From contig JBFNNX010000001.1 in NCBI GenBank assembly GCA_040791665.1, positions 111,223-175,222 of the forward strand: a stretch of DNA of 64,000 nt, read 5' to 3'. The translations under genes were made by a program, and so were the position numbers. How positions within the stretch are numbered: the stretch's first letter is position 1; every line of letters starts with the position of its first letter. The notes beneath the pieces are model-generated. The model was given only the letters and a program-made list of their open reading frames with translations. It searched no databases and had not been told where the DNA came from. The DNA comes from Thiodiazotropha sp040791665 (GTDB lineage Bacteria > Pseudomonadota > Gammaproteobacteria > Chromatiales > Chromatiaceae). Below are positions 50,960-59,359 of this stretch, in pieces.

Positions 50960-51715
50960 CTATTTCAAAAACTCCACTCGCAGATTGACTCGGCGGTTTT
51001 CAGCGCGTCCATTGGGATTTGAATTATCAGCAACAGGATGAGCATCCGCGTAACTCACCGAGCGAAGATATTTTGGCGCAAACCCCTGGTCCAACAGAAA
51101 ACGGGTAACCGCATTGGCACGCGCTGCAGCCAGTTCCCAATTCGACTGGAATCTGCCGCCCAGAATCGGCCTGTCATCGGTATGCCCTTCCACTGCTATA
51201 TCCGCCTCGCCAATCTCCTGCAGTGTCACCGCGAGCCGTTTCAATACCGGTAGTGCCTCGGTAAGCAGTTCCGCCTTGCCTGAATCGAAAAGAATGACAT
51301 CGGCAATCTCCAGGGAGATCCCCTTGTCCCTTTGCACTACCTTAACCTCGTCCTGAAAACGGTCCTCTATCGCCGCAACCAGGCGGGTTTCGGCATCGAT
51401 GGTCTGCGCGGGTTTCTCATCCGCTTGAATCGACGGTTGCGGTTGTTGTACTTCAACAGTCGGCTCGTCACTGGGAACAGCCTCATAGCTCGCCGCCATT
51501 CTGCTATCTTCATCGGTTGTCTGTAGATGCTGTACGGCCATCTGTCCCAATAACACCACCAACATGGCCAGGATGACGCTCAGCACATCCACATAAGTCA
51601 GCAACCATCCGCCATCATTCTCTTCAATCTCCCAGGCATACCAGGTAGTGCCGTCCAATACCTCCTCCTTGGCTGCTTTTTCGCGCATGTGATTCTTTCC
51701 ACTGGTGCTTGTCAT
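50960..51715 (-). CDS. MotB-like stator protein with OmpA domain
   Basis: A 251-residue protein with one N-terminal span whose start carries the proton-path Asp (GWLLTYVDVLSVILAMLVV, Asp near residue 43), a linker, and a C-terminal OmpA-like peptidoglycan-binding domain (VEGHTDDRPILGGRFQSNWE; RANAVTRFLLDQGF; NPNGRAENRRVNLRVEF). This is the MotB/PomB pattern. The gene follows the MotA-like gene by 14 bases with an AAGGTG ribosome site. No flagellar genes are nearby; it could drive a flagellum or another envelope motor. Confidence 0.9.
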   Translation of the reverse strand: MTSTSGKNHMREKAAKEEVLDGTTWYAWEIEENDGGWLLTYVDVLSVILAMLVVLLGQMAVQHLQTTDEDSRMAASYEAVPSDEPTVEVQQPQPSIQADEKPAQTIDAETRLVAAIEDRFQDEVKVVQRDKGISLEIADVILFDSGKAELLTEALPVLKRLAVTLQEIGEADIAVEGHTDDRPILGGRFQSNWELAAARANAVTRFLLDQGFAPKYLRSVSYADAHPVADNSNPNGRAENRRVNLRVEFLK

Positions 51716-51729
51716 CGTCAGTCACACCT

Positions 51730-52548
51730 TCAGGCAGCACGTTGATCGGGACTGGCAATCAACTGCAGCTCTTGGGCTGCCTGCCGCATGTCCTGCCTGG
51801 CATTTACCTCTTCCATCATCTCCCTGATCAGTTCAGCATGTTGCCTGTCGCATAGCATCATGACGGCCTGTAGATGCGCGATGCGACGTGAAATCAACTG
51901 CCTGCCACGTTGCTCCAGCTTGCTTGCTAAGGGCTTGAACACAAGGTTGGCCAGTACCAGACCATACACCGTGGTCAACATGGCGAAACCCATGGCGGCA
52001 CCGATAGAGGCCAGGTTTCCGGATCCCAAGCCGAATAACATCTGCACTAAACCGAGCAAGGTCCCAAGCATTCCAAATGCGGGGGCATAGCCACTCATGG
52101 CTCGCAACATCTCGGCTGGACGGCGCAAGTGATCCCGGTCCTCTGCAATCTGGCGCTGCAGTGTAAGCGTTACCTGGTCGCGTGGAAAACCGTCCAATAC
52201 CAATTGTGTCCCCCTGCGCAGCAGCGGTTCTGAAATCTGTTGAGTGACCGCTTCAGCCGGCCGGATTTCGCCGCGGCGGAAGTAATTTGCCGCCTGCAAA
52301 AAGCGTCTAAAGCCCTCCTCCTCGTCTTCCATATTGACCGGGGGACGACGAAAATCGGCAATCAGTTGCCAAAGAGTCAATACGGAATTCAGTGAATGAC
52401 TCATGATGGCTGTCAGCAGCGTTCCGCCAACAACCAGGAAAAGACCCGAAATAATCGCTATCAGTCCGGAACCCGGGGCTAACAGCTGTATACTCACTGA
52501 ACCCAGTACGGAGAGTGATAGCAACCCAATCCAAAGCTGAATAACCAA
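51730..52548 (-). CDS. MotA/TolQ/ExbB-type proton channel protein
   Basis: A polytopic MotA-like protein of about 272 residues. Spans 1 and 2 are at the N-terminus, then a cytoplasmic loop (MEDEEEGFRRFLQAANYFRR), then spans 3-4 with the motor signature PAFGMLGTLLGLVQML and TTVYGLVLANLVFKP. It forms the channel with the MotB-like protein downstream. The frame is open to a GTG at 52611 that overlaps its own GGAGG; a TTG at 52548 with AGGAG seven bases upstream gives correct spacing and starts just before span 1. Confidence 0.85.
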   Translation of the reverse strand: MVIQLWIGLLSLSVLGSVSIQLLAPGSGLIAIISGLFLVVGGTLLTAIMSHSLNSVLTLWQLIADFRRPPVNMEDEEEGFRRFLQAANYFRRGEIRPAEAVTQQISEPLLRRGTQLVLDGFPRDQVTLTLQRQIAEDRDHLRRPAEMLRAMSGYAPAFGMLGTLLGLVQMLFGLGSGNLASIGAAMGFAMLTTVYGLVLANLVFKPLASKLEQRGRQLISRRIAHLQAVMMLCDRQHAELIREMMEEVNARQDMRQAAQELQLIASPDQRAA

Positions 52549-52754
52549 TGCTGTTCTCCTGTCTAATATGCCCTTACCCAGTCCAGCAGCAAATTGCAGG
52601 CCAAGTTTCACCTCCGAGCTTTGTCACCTTGTGAGTCAGATCGCGTCTTCGGCACTCAAAACGCGATAGATTGTCTGCTTAGTCTCAACCCATAGTGCCG
52701 GGTCTACTGGATTAGTGTTTACTGGCTATAGCTTCTAGCTTCTATAGATAACCG

Positions 52755-53165
52755 ATGAAAAACAGAACACTCGCCATCTCGCTGCCACTGTTCCTGCTTC
52801 TCTTCAATGTCAGCGACGCATCTGAGATCAATATGAATCCGGGAAAGTGGCGGTGGACCGCAGTTCCGGATACGCACAGCTTGCTAATGCAACTGCTACC
52901 CACCTCCTATACAACATGCATCACCAGGGCTGACTTTGTGCCGAAGGAGAGTCAATTGGGACAGGCCTGTGAAAACATCGATCTCACCACGGAGGGGGAT
53001 AAGGTATCGTGGAATGTAAGCTGCAGCCAGGCGGCGGGCATAACCAGAAGCCATGGAAGCATCACCTACTACGGTGATACCGCCGAAGGTGTCATCAACT
53101 TAGCTATGGGCGGGATGCAAATGCGCTCGAAGACCGTTGGAAAGCGCTTAGGACCCTGCGATTAG
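52755..53165 (+). CDS. DUF3617 family periplasmic protein
   Basis: A 136-residue exported protein: signal peptide (LAISLPLFLLLFNVSDA), then the DUF3617 pattern with MNPGKWRWTAV, TTCITRADFVPK, WNVSCSQ and GSITYYGD, and four conserved Cys that probably form two disulfides. Ends with KRLGPC, the usual family end. Function unknown; the fold is a beta-rich periplasmic domain widespread in proteobacteria. Stands alone. Confidence 0.87.
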   Translation: MKNRTLAISLPLFLLLFNVSDASEINMNPGKWRWTAVPDTHSLLMQLLPTSYTTCITRADFVPKESQLGQACENIDLTTEGDKVSWNVSCSQAAGITRSHGSITYYGDTAEGVINLAMGGMQMRSKTVGKRLGPCD

Positions 53166-53328
53166 AGCCAGAAGGGTGAACCGCGCCAGACTCTGAAGCA
53201 TATATCTAAAAAAACCACATTAATTATGGTAAATTCCTCCCACTCACCTGCCGGCTGCCAAGCTGCAGGTCACTTGGACACAGGTTTTAACATACCATGC
53301 ATCTGTTATTTAGAATGTTTATAACACA

Positions 53329-54174
53329 TTGAATAGCAAATACTATATTTTACCCAGACTGATTCACCAGGTATTTGGATCCGGCCAACTTCTGCACCCT
53401 TTCATGCTTATGTTAGGGCTGCTCTCTATCGAGCCTCTTGCCGCTGGCACACCCATCCCTATCGAAGAGCTCCTCAAGCGGAATTACCTGGACGATTACC
53501 ACAGCAATGTTGTTTTCGGCTATCGCATCGTCACAGAAACCGAGCGCTTCGGCGCCCGCTATACCGGCAATCAATTACGTTGCAGCAACTGCCACCTCAA
53601 CGCCGGACGAAAACCCGATGCCATTCCCCTCAATGTTGCCGGTATGTATCCGAAATGGCGCAGTAAAAACGGACGCCGAAATGGCATTGGTCTGCGTATA
53701 CGGGAGTGTTTCGTCTATAGTCTGGACGGCATCATGCCGCCGGAGGACTCGCCGGAGATCCTGGCGGTGGCGGCCTACATCTCCTACATCTCTCATGGCG
53801 AAGTGATTGGCGAGGCTCCTCCCGGCCGCGGTGTACCTACCCTGCCCGATACCGGCTACGATCCGAATCCAGCCAATGGCAAGGCTATCTATGACGGCAA
53901 GTGCGCCCAGTGCCATGGCGGCGACGGCCATGGCATACCCGGCATTCCGCCGCTGTGGGGGATGGATTCATACAATAAAGGTGCCGGCATGGCCAACACC
54001 AAAAAGGCGGCCGGCTTTATTTGGGCGAACATGCCCCTCGGACAGGAGCGTTCCCTGACCCATCAGGATGCCCTGGATGTATCGGCCTATATCAATATGC
54101 AGATCCGGCCGGGAGATCCCCGGCGAAGTAAAATGTTGAAACTCTTCGAATCCATCTCCGGGCTGGTGGAGTAG
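53329..54174 (+). CDS. tsdA: TsdA-like di-haem thiosulfate dehydrogenase
   Basis: A periplasmic di-haem c-type cytochrome of up to 281 residues. The first site CSNCHLNAGRKPDA and the second CAQCHGGDGHG match TsdA, and between them IRECFVYSLDG has the Cys that in TsdA ligates the active-site haem. TsdA oxidises thiosulfate to tetrathionate or the reverse. The start is unclear: the TTG at 53329 gives a long signal region ending near LAAG, while an ATG at 53404 would give a very short one. The SulP transporter gene follows 69 bases downstream on the same strand. Confidence 0.85.
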   Translation: MNSKYYILPRLIHQVFGSGQLLHPFMLMLGLLSIEPLAAGTPIPIEELLKRNYLDDYHSNVVFGYRIVTETERFGARYTGNQLRCSNCHLNAGRKPDAIPLNVAGMYPKWRSKNGRRNGIGLRIRECFVYSLDGIMPPEDSPEILAVAAYISYISHGEVIGEAPPGRGVPTLPDTGYDPNPANGKAIYDGKCAQCHGGDGHGIPGIPPLWGMDSYNKGAGMANTKKAAGFIWANMPLGQERSLTHQDALDVSAYINMQIRPGDPRRSKMLKLFESISGLVE

Positions 54175-54243
54175 ATTGCGCGGCCTGAACAGACAAGAGG
54201 TCAGACAATGGACCCAGGGTAGATCGGCTCCAATGATAGTGAT

Positions 54244-55830
54244 ATGAGATATCTACGACTGTTGTCGGAGCTAATTCCATGGAGACCATCCCAAGCAGGA
54301 GAGCTGAAACTAACGACAGAGGCATTTGCCGCTGTTGTCGCAGCCATATTGGTTATACCTCAGGGCATCACCTTCGCCTACTTGGCCGGACTACCGCCTG
54401 AATATGGTATCTATACATCGATTTTCGTAACCCTCTTCGCCAGTCTCTTCGGCACCAGTTCGATGCTGGGTGGACCGAACACAGCGGTTGCCGTATTGAT
54501 CGGTATAACGGTAGCGCCTTTCGCAGGCCGGGGCAGCCCGCTCTATATCGACTATGTGATACTGCTCAGCCTGATGGTTGGACTGATGCAACTATTTGTC
54601 TGGTTACTCAGGGGCGGCAAATATTTTCAATATCTCAGTCCGGCGGCCATAACCGGTATCACTGTCGGCGTGGGCATCATTCTCATCCTTTCGTCACTCG
54701 ACGGGATGCTGGGCCTTACCCCGTCGGGGACCCTGTTCTTCTTCGAGAAGCTCTTTGTCATGGTCGATGATTGGCAGACATTGATCAACCCCTATAGCTT
54801 TGCCATCGGTATCACAACCGTGATTGCAGGAATCATCGCAAAAATCAGGTTTCCCCGGTATGCAATCCTGATCGCCATGGCTGTCGGCTATGCCACAGGT
54901 CTGCTTGTGATGGGCATATTCACTCAGGTCGATACGGAAATAGAATTGCTTGGACATATACCCTTTCAGGCCCTGCCCCTCTCAAGTCCGAAGTTGGATC
55001 TCGAATATCTGCTGGTGGGATTAGCCATGTTACCCAATGCCATAACCATAGCGCTTATTGGACTTGCTCAGTCCATGGTGATCGTCAAACACCTGCGCTG
55101 CGATACCGACCAGCCTATCAACCTGAACAAGGAGGTGTTTGCTCAGGGTATCGCCAACACACTTGCAGCCTTCTTTTCGAGCTTTGCCGGTTCCGGCAGT
55201 TTTAACCGAACAGCCTTGAATCTGTCATTGGGAGCGGCAACGCCCCTGGCCGGAATACTCTCTGCATTTGTGGTTTTCGTCCTGATCGATATCTTTGGCG
55301 CCCTGCTCAGCTATATGCCGATGCCGGTAATCGCCGGCACACTGATGTTGGTGGGTATAGGTATGATCAAATCCAGAGAGATCGCCCGCCTGTTTTCCTG
55401 GACCGGTGAGCTGTTGGTGTTTGTGACAACATTATTCGGAATAGTCTTCCTCGGTCTGCAAACCGGCTTGATCATTGCGTTTATACTGTCACTGATTCTG
55501 TTTGTTCTATCCGCATCAAAACTTGATATCAGCATTAAAAATGACGATAAATCGGTTCAGATCAGGGTCGAAGGCCATCTGTTTTACGCCTCAATCGATC
55601 AATTGAGCAGTCTGCTCAAGCGCCATCGATACGACAGTGTACTTCTTGACTTGAGCGTGGTTTCCTATATGGATCTTTCCGCCACGGAAGCATTGGCCAA
55701 GGATCTGAAAAATCGCGATACCAAGGAAACCACCTTCATTATCGTCCTGACATCCCGCAAGCTGCTTGATCATTTCGAGCAGCGTCTGGAGGGTATGCCG
55801 GTAGAGTTTGTGTATCAGCCTTCAAGCTAG
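54244..55830 (+). CDS. SulP family anion transporter with STAS domain
   Basis: A 528-residue membrane transporter with 12-14 spans and a C-terminal STAS domain (about residues 438-528: RVEGHLFYASIDQLSSLL; VLLDLSVVSYMDLSATEAL). SulP members move sulfate, bicarbonate or other anions. The Sulfate_transp signature AYLAGLPPEYGIYTS near residue 45 is clear. Its position next to the TsdA-like gene suggests a link with sulfur metabolism, but bicarbonate uptake in an autotroph is equally possible. The ATG at 54244 has no strong ribosome site. Confidence 0.93.
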   Translation: MRYLRLLSELIPWRPSQAGELKLTTEAFAAVVAAILVIPQGITFAYLAGLPPEYGIYTSIFVTLFASLFGTSSMLGGPNTAVAVLIGITVAPFAGRGSPLYIDYVILLSLMVGLMQLFVWLLRGGKYFQYLSPAAITGITVGVGIILILSSLDGMLGLTPSGTLFFFEKLFVMVDDWQTLINPYSFAIGITTVIAGIIAKIRFPRYAILIAMAVGYATGLLVMGIFTQVDTEIELLGHIPFQALPLSSPKLDLEYLLVGLAMLPNAITIALIGLAQSMVIVKHLRCDTDQPINLNKEVFAQGIANTLAAFFSSFAGSGSFNRTALNLSLGAATPLAGILSAFVVFVLIDIFGALLSYMPMPVIAGTLMLVGIGMIKSREIARLFSWTGELLVFVTTLFGIVFLGLQTGLIIAFILSLILFVLSASKLDISIKNDDKSVQIRVEGHLFYASIDQLSSLLKRHRYDSVLLDLSVVSYMDLSATEALAKDLKNRDTKETTFIIVLTSRKLLDHFEQRLEGMPVEFVYQPSS

Positions 55831-55886
55831 GGCCTGTTAACACTCATCCAATAGCATATCCCACGTGCAGCGACATCATTGCCTGC

Positions 55887-56621
55887 TCAACCCCCAGTAA
55901 CAGGCATCAACCAGACATAACCCAGTTGCTCCATCTGTTGTTCTATCCACACAGCCCGTTCATTGATATAAGGTGTTGGCGGTTCAGCACGGTAGCGCCA
56001 GGGATTGGGAAGAAGCGCAGCCAATCTGGCCATTTGATTAGCCGTTAACCGATCCAACGGGAGCTGATACCAATACTCGCTGGCGGCGGCAACACCATAG
56101 ATGCCCGGCCCAAATTCAACAATATTCAGGTAGACTTCGAGAATCCTGCGCTTATCCCAGAGCAATTCAAGCAGCAGCGCGAGACCACCTTCCAGCAGTT
56201 TACGGCTCCAGTCTCTGCGTTGCCATAGAAAAAGATTTTTCACCGTCTGTTGAGTCAGGGTACTTGCGCCACGTAACCCCCTTCCCCTTTCCGCATCTCT
56301 TAGGACCTGTTGGACCGCGTTGAAATCTATGCCCCTGTGATGGGGAAAATTCTGATCTTCCGCAGCCACTACCGCCAGTTGCATGGCGGTTGGTATTCGC
56401 TGCAGGTCCCACCACTCATGTCGCGATACTATTGACTGATTGAGTGGTGGATCAAGTTCCCGCTGAAGCTTCCATGACCATGTTGGCGGGTCGACGAAAC
56501 GGAACATCACTATCAATCCGAAAAGCAACATCAAGGATGCCAAGAAGAGCAGAAAGACCCATCGCAGCAACCCCTTGTAAAACCGCTGAAGTTGTCCTCT
56601 TTTCCCGCTTTTACGGACCAT
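55887..56621 (-). CDS. mtgA: Monofunctional peptidoglycan glycosyltransferase MtgA
   Basis: Polymerises lipid II into glycan strands at the periplasmic face of the inner membrane. The 244-residue protein has one N-terminal span (WVFLLFLASLMLLFGLIVMF) and the GT51 domain with the catalytic Glu in VVAAEDQNFPHHRGID, then RGASTLTQQTVKNLFL and EVYLNIVEFGPGIYGV. All signature motifs are intact. It converges on the SulP gene and is preceded (upstream) by the GFA-family gene on the same strand. Confidence 0.95.
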   Translation of the reverse strand: MVRKSGKRGQLQRFYKGLLRWVFLLFLASLMLLFGLIVMFRFVDPPTWSWKLQRELDPPLNQSIVSRHEWWDLQRIPTAMQLAVVAAEDQNFPHHRGIDFNAVQQVLRDAERGRGLRGASTLTQQTVKNLFLWQRRDWSRKLLEGGLALLLELLWDKRRILEVYLNIVEFGPGIYGVAAASEYWYQLPLDRLTANQMARLAALLPNPWRYRAEPPTPYINERAVWIEQQMEQLGYVWLMPVTGG

Positions 56622-56653
56622 ATCGCACTTTACTGATGTTGAATGCAGATAGT

Positions 56654-57013
56654 CTAAAGCAGATGTTTGCCATCAAACAGTTCATACTCCATCGACAATG
56701 GATCGAGCCCCTGAATACAGCCCAGATTGGCACGGAAGTGACCCGGGAACCTGGCGGTTTCATGAAACGTGTAGATGCCGCAGCGGTTACAAAAATAGTG
56801 CTTTGCAGTCTTGGCGCCAAACTGATAGAGGCCCAGCGCACCCTCTTCCGCGTGGATCTTGAATTGCTCCAGAGGAACTGCCTGAGAGGTCATCATCGCA
56901 CCCTTGCGGGTACAAATTGAACAGTTGCAACGCAGCCCCTTATCAATGATGTCGCCCTCGAAGGAGAAACGAACAGCACCGCAATGACAACTGCCTTGGT
57001 AGTTTTCAGCCAT
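56654..57013 (-). CDS. GFA/CENP-V family zinc protein
   Basis: A 119-residue protein of the glutathione-dependent formaldehyde-activating enzyme (GFA) family, which binds zinc on a beta scaffold. The Cys motifs are visible: GSCHCGAVRF, RCNCSICTRKG and FCNRCGIYTFH. Most members are not true formaldehyde-activating enzymes, so the activity is open. It lies upstream of mtgA by 32 bases on the same strand, without a clear functional relation. Confidence 0.92.
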   Translation of the reverse strand: MAENYQGSCHCGAVRFSFEGDIIDKGLRCNCSICTRKGAMMTSQAVPLEQFKIHAEEGALGLYQFGAKTAKHYFCNRCGIYTFHETARFPGHFRANLGCIQGLDPLSMEYELFDGKHLL

Positions 57014-57094
57014 ATCGATCTCCGGCTTGACCTAAACGGATTTTGTTAACTCGGCAAACAAGTATGTCGTAATAATAAAACCCCAAATTGAACA

Positions 57095-57319
57095 TCACCC
57101 ATGATAGTGCCGGACAAATAGCCATGGTCCGATACGGGAATCAGCCAAATACACAACGTGACTCACCATTCCCGGCAATGCCAATAGCGCAGTGAACCAG
57201 AACACTGCCCCGGGTGGCAACCATAATGGGCCGAAGTTGAGAAAGCCATTCAATATCAAGCACAATTCATAGAGGATGTAATGTCGCTTTTTCGAGTCAA
57301 CGGGAAACGACATATCCAT
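57095..57319 (-). CDS. Small hypothetical membrane protein
   Basis: A 74-residue open frame with a hydrophobic first helix (ILYELCLILNGFLNFGPLWL) and a second (VFWFTALLALPGMVSHVVYL), consistent with a two-span membrane protein. The ATG at 57319 has no ribosome site, and a second ATG lies two codons later. I recognise no family; amino acid composition looks like a real membrane protein, but support is limited. Confidence 0.45.
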   Translation of the reverse strand: MDMSFPVDSKKRHYILYELCLILNGFLNFGPLWLPPGAVFWFTALLALPGMVSHVVYLADSRIGPWLFVRHYHG

Positions 57320-57691
57320 AAGTGGCTACTGATATTTCTACAGGAAAGAGAGAGATTGTGAGCGATGTTCCGACGGTCTTCGTGGTGAGTCCCGCAATGC
57401 AGAATCGGTTCTAGGGACTGTCCACACTCAGTACTGCCAGAAGGAGGAAAACCCACAACAAGTACGCTGATTAAAAGGAACCGGTGATCACATCCTTTCA
57501 CAGCCTTGGTTTTCCATAGAGATCAAGCTCTGAATGGAGCCTCGTGCTGGTTTCTGCTACGGGTTTGCAGTATGAGATATAAGGCATAGCCCCCATTTCC
57601 CCACATCCACTCTGTTAAAACCGAAGCGGTGGCCTGCTATAAAACTGGCAGATACGACAAAAGGTGCAGACAACAGCAGGGTGTTAGCAAG
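57320..57691. other. Intergenic region, nothing recognised
   Basis: 372 bases between a small leftward gene and the polyvalent-domain-like gene. No strong hairpin, repeat or promoter was recognised. The reading frame of the next gene is open back to a GTG at 57629, so part of this stretch might be translated. Confidence 0.4.
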
Positions 57692-59341
57692 ATGATCCCG
57701 TTACCCAGTGGACAGATGGCAGGAATAAGTAATATCCGCGCGCGTTATCATGCATTGCGACTCAACCGCGCGGTAGGTCCAGACACATCTCATCGTGACT
57801 TGTATGGTTTTGTCGATATTGTCGTCAAACCGGATCGCTTGAAAAACCCGCCCTATCATCCCCCTTTTGTCTTCTCCGGCTATACGCTTACAGATCTGCC
57901 ACGACTCCCCTGGTCATCGTCAGACCGCAAGGCCTTCGACGACTGGATACAACAGGAACAGCAGATCAGGGAGATCGATCAAGTTAGAAAACGCATGATC
58001 GGCGACGAATTATTATTGACGGAAAAGGAGCATAACTATCCTAAACAACTCCGCAGCAATCTGCAGAAAAAGCTAGAACAGATATCGATGCATCGTGCTT
58101 CGCCTGGACAATGGCGGCGAACATTGTTGAATCTGAGCCGTTCCGGTATCCGTGAGGAAGAGATGACCTGGTCCGGCCTGATACCTTTTCTGGAAAAAAT
58201 GGAAGAAGAAGGCAGCTCGGCCGTCACTCGGGATCAACTCTTATCGCATATTGATTTCTCGATTATCCGGCTGAGTCTGACCAACGAGATCGTTAGAGAT
58301 CAAGCCTGTCAGCTTGAGTTCACGGAAATTCCCACCTCAAAATCGATCAACCTTTCAATTATACCCAGAGCCATCGCCGAACCCAGCGACTGTTGCGTCC
58401 TTCGCTACGTGGATCCTGTCCACTACTACAAGGTAGGTTACCTGAAAAAGCAGAAAGGTTTGAACAATCTCGCCGCATCACAACAGTGGTTTGCACTCGA
58501 TTCAGTGGGTAATCCAATTGGTGATGAAAAGACCGATCAGCATCACTTTGCAACCAAGGAGCAGGCCTTCATTACAGCCAGCCGACATGCTCTGCAACAT
58601 CTGGGCATACCTGTCGCCTACTCACAATACGGCCGCTATGAACATAAAAGTCTGTACGGTGGAAGCGACTACCGTGAGTGGTTGCTGACCTTGCCCGACT
58701 ATCCGCTTTCACATTTCACGAGCCACTACTATGCCCGCAACCTGCTTGTGCACTTCCGCACCAAACAGCGTATTGACGGCCAGGGCAGGCGCTTGCTGTT
58801 TATTGAGGAGATACAGAGTGATTGGCACCAGAGCGGCGCAATGTACGGATATAAAAACCGCTGGCCCGGCAGGATAACACCCGCGCCTTTCCGCAGAGAG
58901 TGGCTGAGTTTAGCCATGAAACTTCTCCTCATGCACGCGGCTGACCATGACTTCGACGCCATCGCTTGGACACGAGGGGAAGTCCAGGAGTCTCACTATT
59001 TCAAAAAACTGTCAACCGTCAAACGACTGTATGACAAAGAAATACCAAGAATCTTGGGGCGGCTCTGCGAAGACTTGGATCTGACAATCGGCAATACCAG
59101 GATAACCACCAAAGAACCACGTCTACAAATTGCCCGGCATTGGGACAAGTGGTTCTTGACAGATCAGACGGGCAGTTTCTATACGCGTCCCCGTTATACC
59201 CAACAGGAGGCTATGAAGGTGTTTTCCAGACACTGTAAACAGATAGATTTGGAGGTACCTGCAATGATCCTGAGCCGGTCGGCCAAAGAGCGGATAAAAA
59301 AGAGCGGTTTTCCCTTGTTTGGTGAAAAAGCAGTGGAGTAG
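57692..59341 (+). CDS. Protein with a phage polyvalent-protein-like domain
   Basis: A 549-residue soluble protein. The C-terminal part (about residues 330-440) has the motif FIEEIQSDWHQSG, followed about 30 residues later by PAPFRREWLSLAMKLLLMHA and then DAIAWTRGEVQESHYF. I associate this series with a domain found in large polyvalent proteins of phages and conjugative plasmids. The N-terminal half has a charged helical region (residues 90-190) and an unassigned domain. No transposase, portal or capsid gene is adjacent. The start at 57692 is a choice; the frame is open to 57629. It converges on the SPOR protein 18 bases away. Function unknown. Confidence 0.75.
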   Translation: MIPLPSGQMAGISNIRARYHALRLNRAVGPDTSHRDLYGFVDIVVKPDRLKNPPYHPPFVFSGYTLTDLPRLPWSSSDRKAFDDWIQQEQQIREIDQVRKRMIGDELLLTEKEHNYPKQLRSNLQKKLEQISMHRASPGQWRRTLLNLSRSGIREEEMTWSGLIPFLEKMEEEGSSAVTRDQLLSHIDFSIIRLSLTNEIVRDQACQLEFTEIPTSKSINLSIIPRAIAEPSDCCVLRYVDPVHYYKVGYLKKQKGLNNLAASQQWFALDSVGNPIGDEKTDQHHFATKEQAFITASRHALQHLGIPVAYSQYGRYEHKSLYGGSDYREWLLTLPDYPLSHFTSHYYARNLLVHFRTKQRIDGQGRRLLFIEEIQSDWHQSGAMYGYKNRWPGRITPAPFRREWLSLAMKLLLMHAADHDFDAIAWTRGEVQESHYFKKLSTVKRLYDKEIPRILGRLCEDLDLTIGNTRITTKEPRLQIARHWDKWFLTDQTGSFYTRPRYTQQEAMKVFSRHCKQIDLEVPAMILSRSAKERIKKSGFPLFGEKAVE

Positions 59342-59359
59342 ATTATGGGGCTCCTAACC

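Noticed and set aside
57256..57501. Minus-strand frame of 81 codons upstream of the small membrane protein
   Set aside because: No domain or ribosome site; it overlaps another candidate frame and contains no membrane or signal pattern.
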